Assembly (NCBI RefSeq): GCF_001514115.1
Contig: NZ_KQ948471.1
Coordinates: 55,815-88,689 of the forward strand
Source of the DNA: Streptomyces olivochromogenes
GTDB taxonomy: Bacteria > Actinomycetota > Actinomycetes > Streptomycetales > Streptomycetaceae
Direction of reading: 5' to 3'
DNA: 32,875 nt
Shown here: one piece after another, positions 32,785-32,875 of the stretch
How positions within the stretch are numbered: the first letter of the stretch is position 1
How the letters are laid out: each line of letters starts with the position of its first letter
Notes under the pieces: generated by a model
Seen by the model: only the letters and a program-made list of their open reading frames with translations
What the model was told of the DNA's origin: nothing
The model's database searches: none
Translations under genes and position numbers: made by a program

Positions 32785-32799
32785 CTCATCTGATTGCCC

Positions 32800-32815
32800 T
32801 TCGTCAACCGACGAA
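32800..32815. repeat. Small hairpin TTCGTC-AACC-GACGAA
   Basis: Perfect 6-bp inverted repeat with a 4-base loop near the 17-bp hairpin. Together with the GC-rich sequence at the right edge it suggests a boundary or terminator zone. Confidence 0.45.
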
Positions 32816-32875
32816 CGAGGCCGATCTGACTGAGCGAGGCCCGGGGCTCCGCCCAGTCAAATGATCAACCTTGCG

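Noticed and set aside
1..32875. CRISPR array, rRNA genes, complete insertion sequence, origin
   Set aside because: No regularly spaced repeats, rRNA sequence, paired IS ends or origin-like box clusters were seen by eye.

Overview
The window is high-GC actinobacterial DNA, almost certainly Streptomyces. Support for this: very GC-rich third codon positions, frequent GTG/TTG starts, ATGA/GTGA gene overlaps, leaderless-looking promoters, many exported proteins, and an AfsR-like BTAD regulator. Two decayed or truncated tnpB genes, a multiply frameshifted oxidoreductase pseudogene and a lower-GC right end suggest an accessory chromosomal region. No database search was possible, so family names rest on motifs read by eye.

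Layout. 1-533: 3' end of a TnpB gene with the hairpins of its right end. 786-4571: a secreted M9 collagenase and a metallophosphoesterase. 4630-4818: a free-standing RNA unit with its own promoter and terminator, folding as a complete but abnormal tRNA-Gly(UCC). 5227-6356: a (methyl)isocitrate-lyase-like enzyme overlapping a small exported acidic protein. 6706-8036: a 16-codon leader ORF coupled to a TPR protein. 8184-9367: a divergent HxlR regulator and F420/NADP-type reductase. 9459-11948: a secreted penicillin/AHL-acylase-type hydrolase with a repeat-bearing spacer. 12260-14140: a DUF3887 alpha/beta hydrolase and divergent HTH regulator, bracketed by a 23-bp inverted repeat. 14160-14595: the oxidoreductase pseudogene.

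14801-19852 is a three-gene operon: ABC ATPase, ABC-2 permease with an outer C-terminal domain, and a large exported YncE beta-propeller/phosphoesterase. 20247-22009 is a DrrAB-type drug exporter, overlapped tail to tail by a BTAD/NB-ARC regulator (21990-25127). 25231-25450 is a second tnpB remnant with its right end. 25538-27614 is a divergent LysR regulator and CurA-like reductase with a clear operator. Then come a universal stress protein, a GntP-type gluconate permease, a DUF1275 membrane protein, about 0.8 kb without a recognisable gene, a LuxR-type regulator with a degenerate receiver, and a small exported protein preceded by a 17-bp hairpin.

The most notable feature is the RNA at 4703-4775. 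It has glycine identity elements (G1-C72, C2-G71, G3-C70, U73, C35, C36), an encoded CCA and a tertiary core. But its T loop reads GUGC instead of GUUC, the change known from the staphylococcal cell-wall glycine tRNAs that do not serve translation, and a C32-G38 pair closes its anticodon loop. It is a candidate tRNA-Gly dedicated to non-ribosomal work such as peptidoglycan bridge formation.
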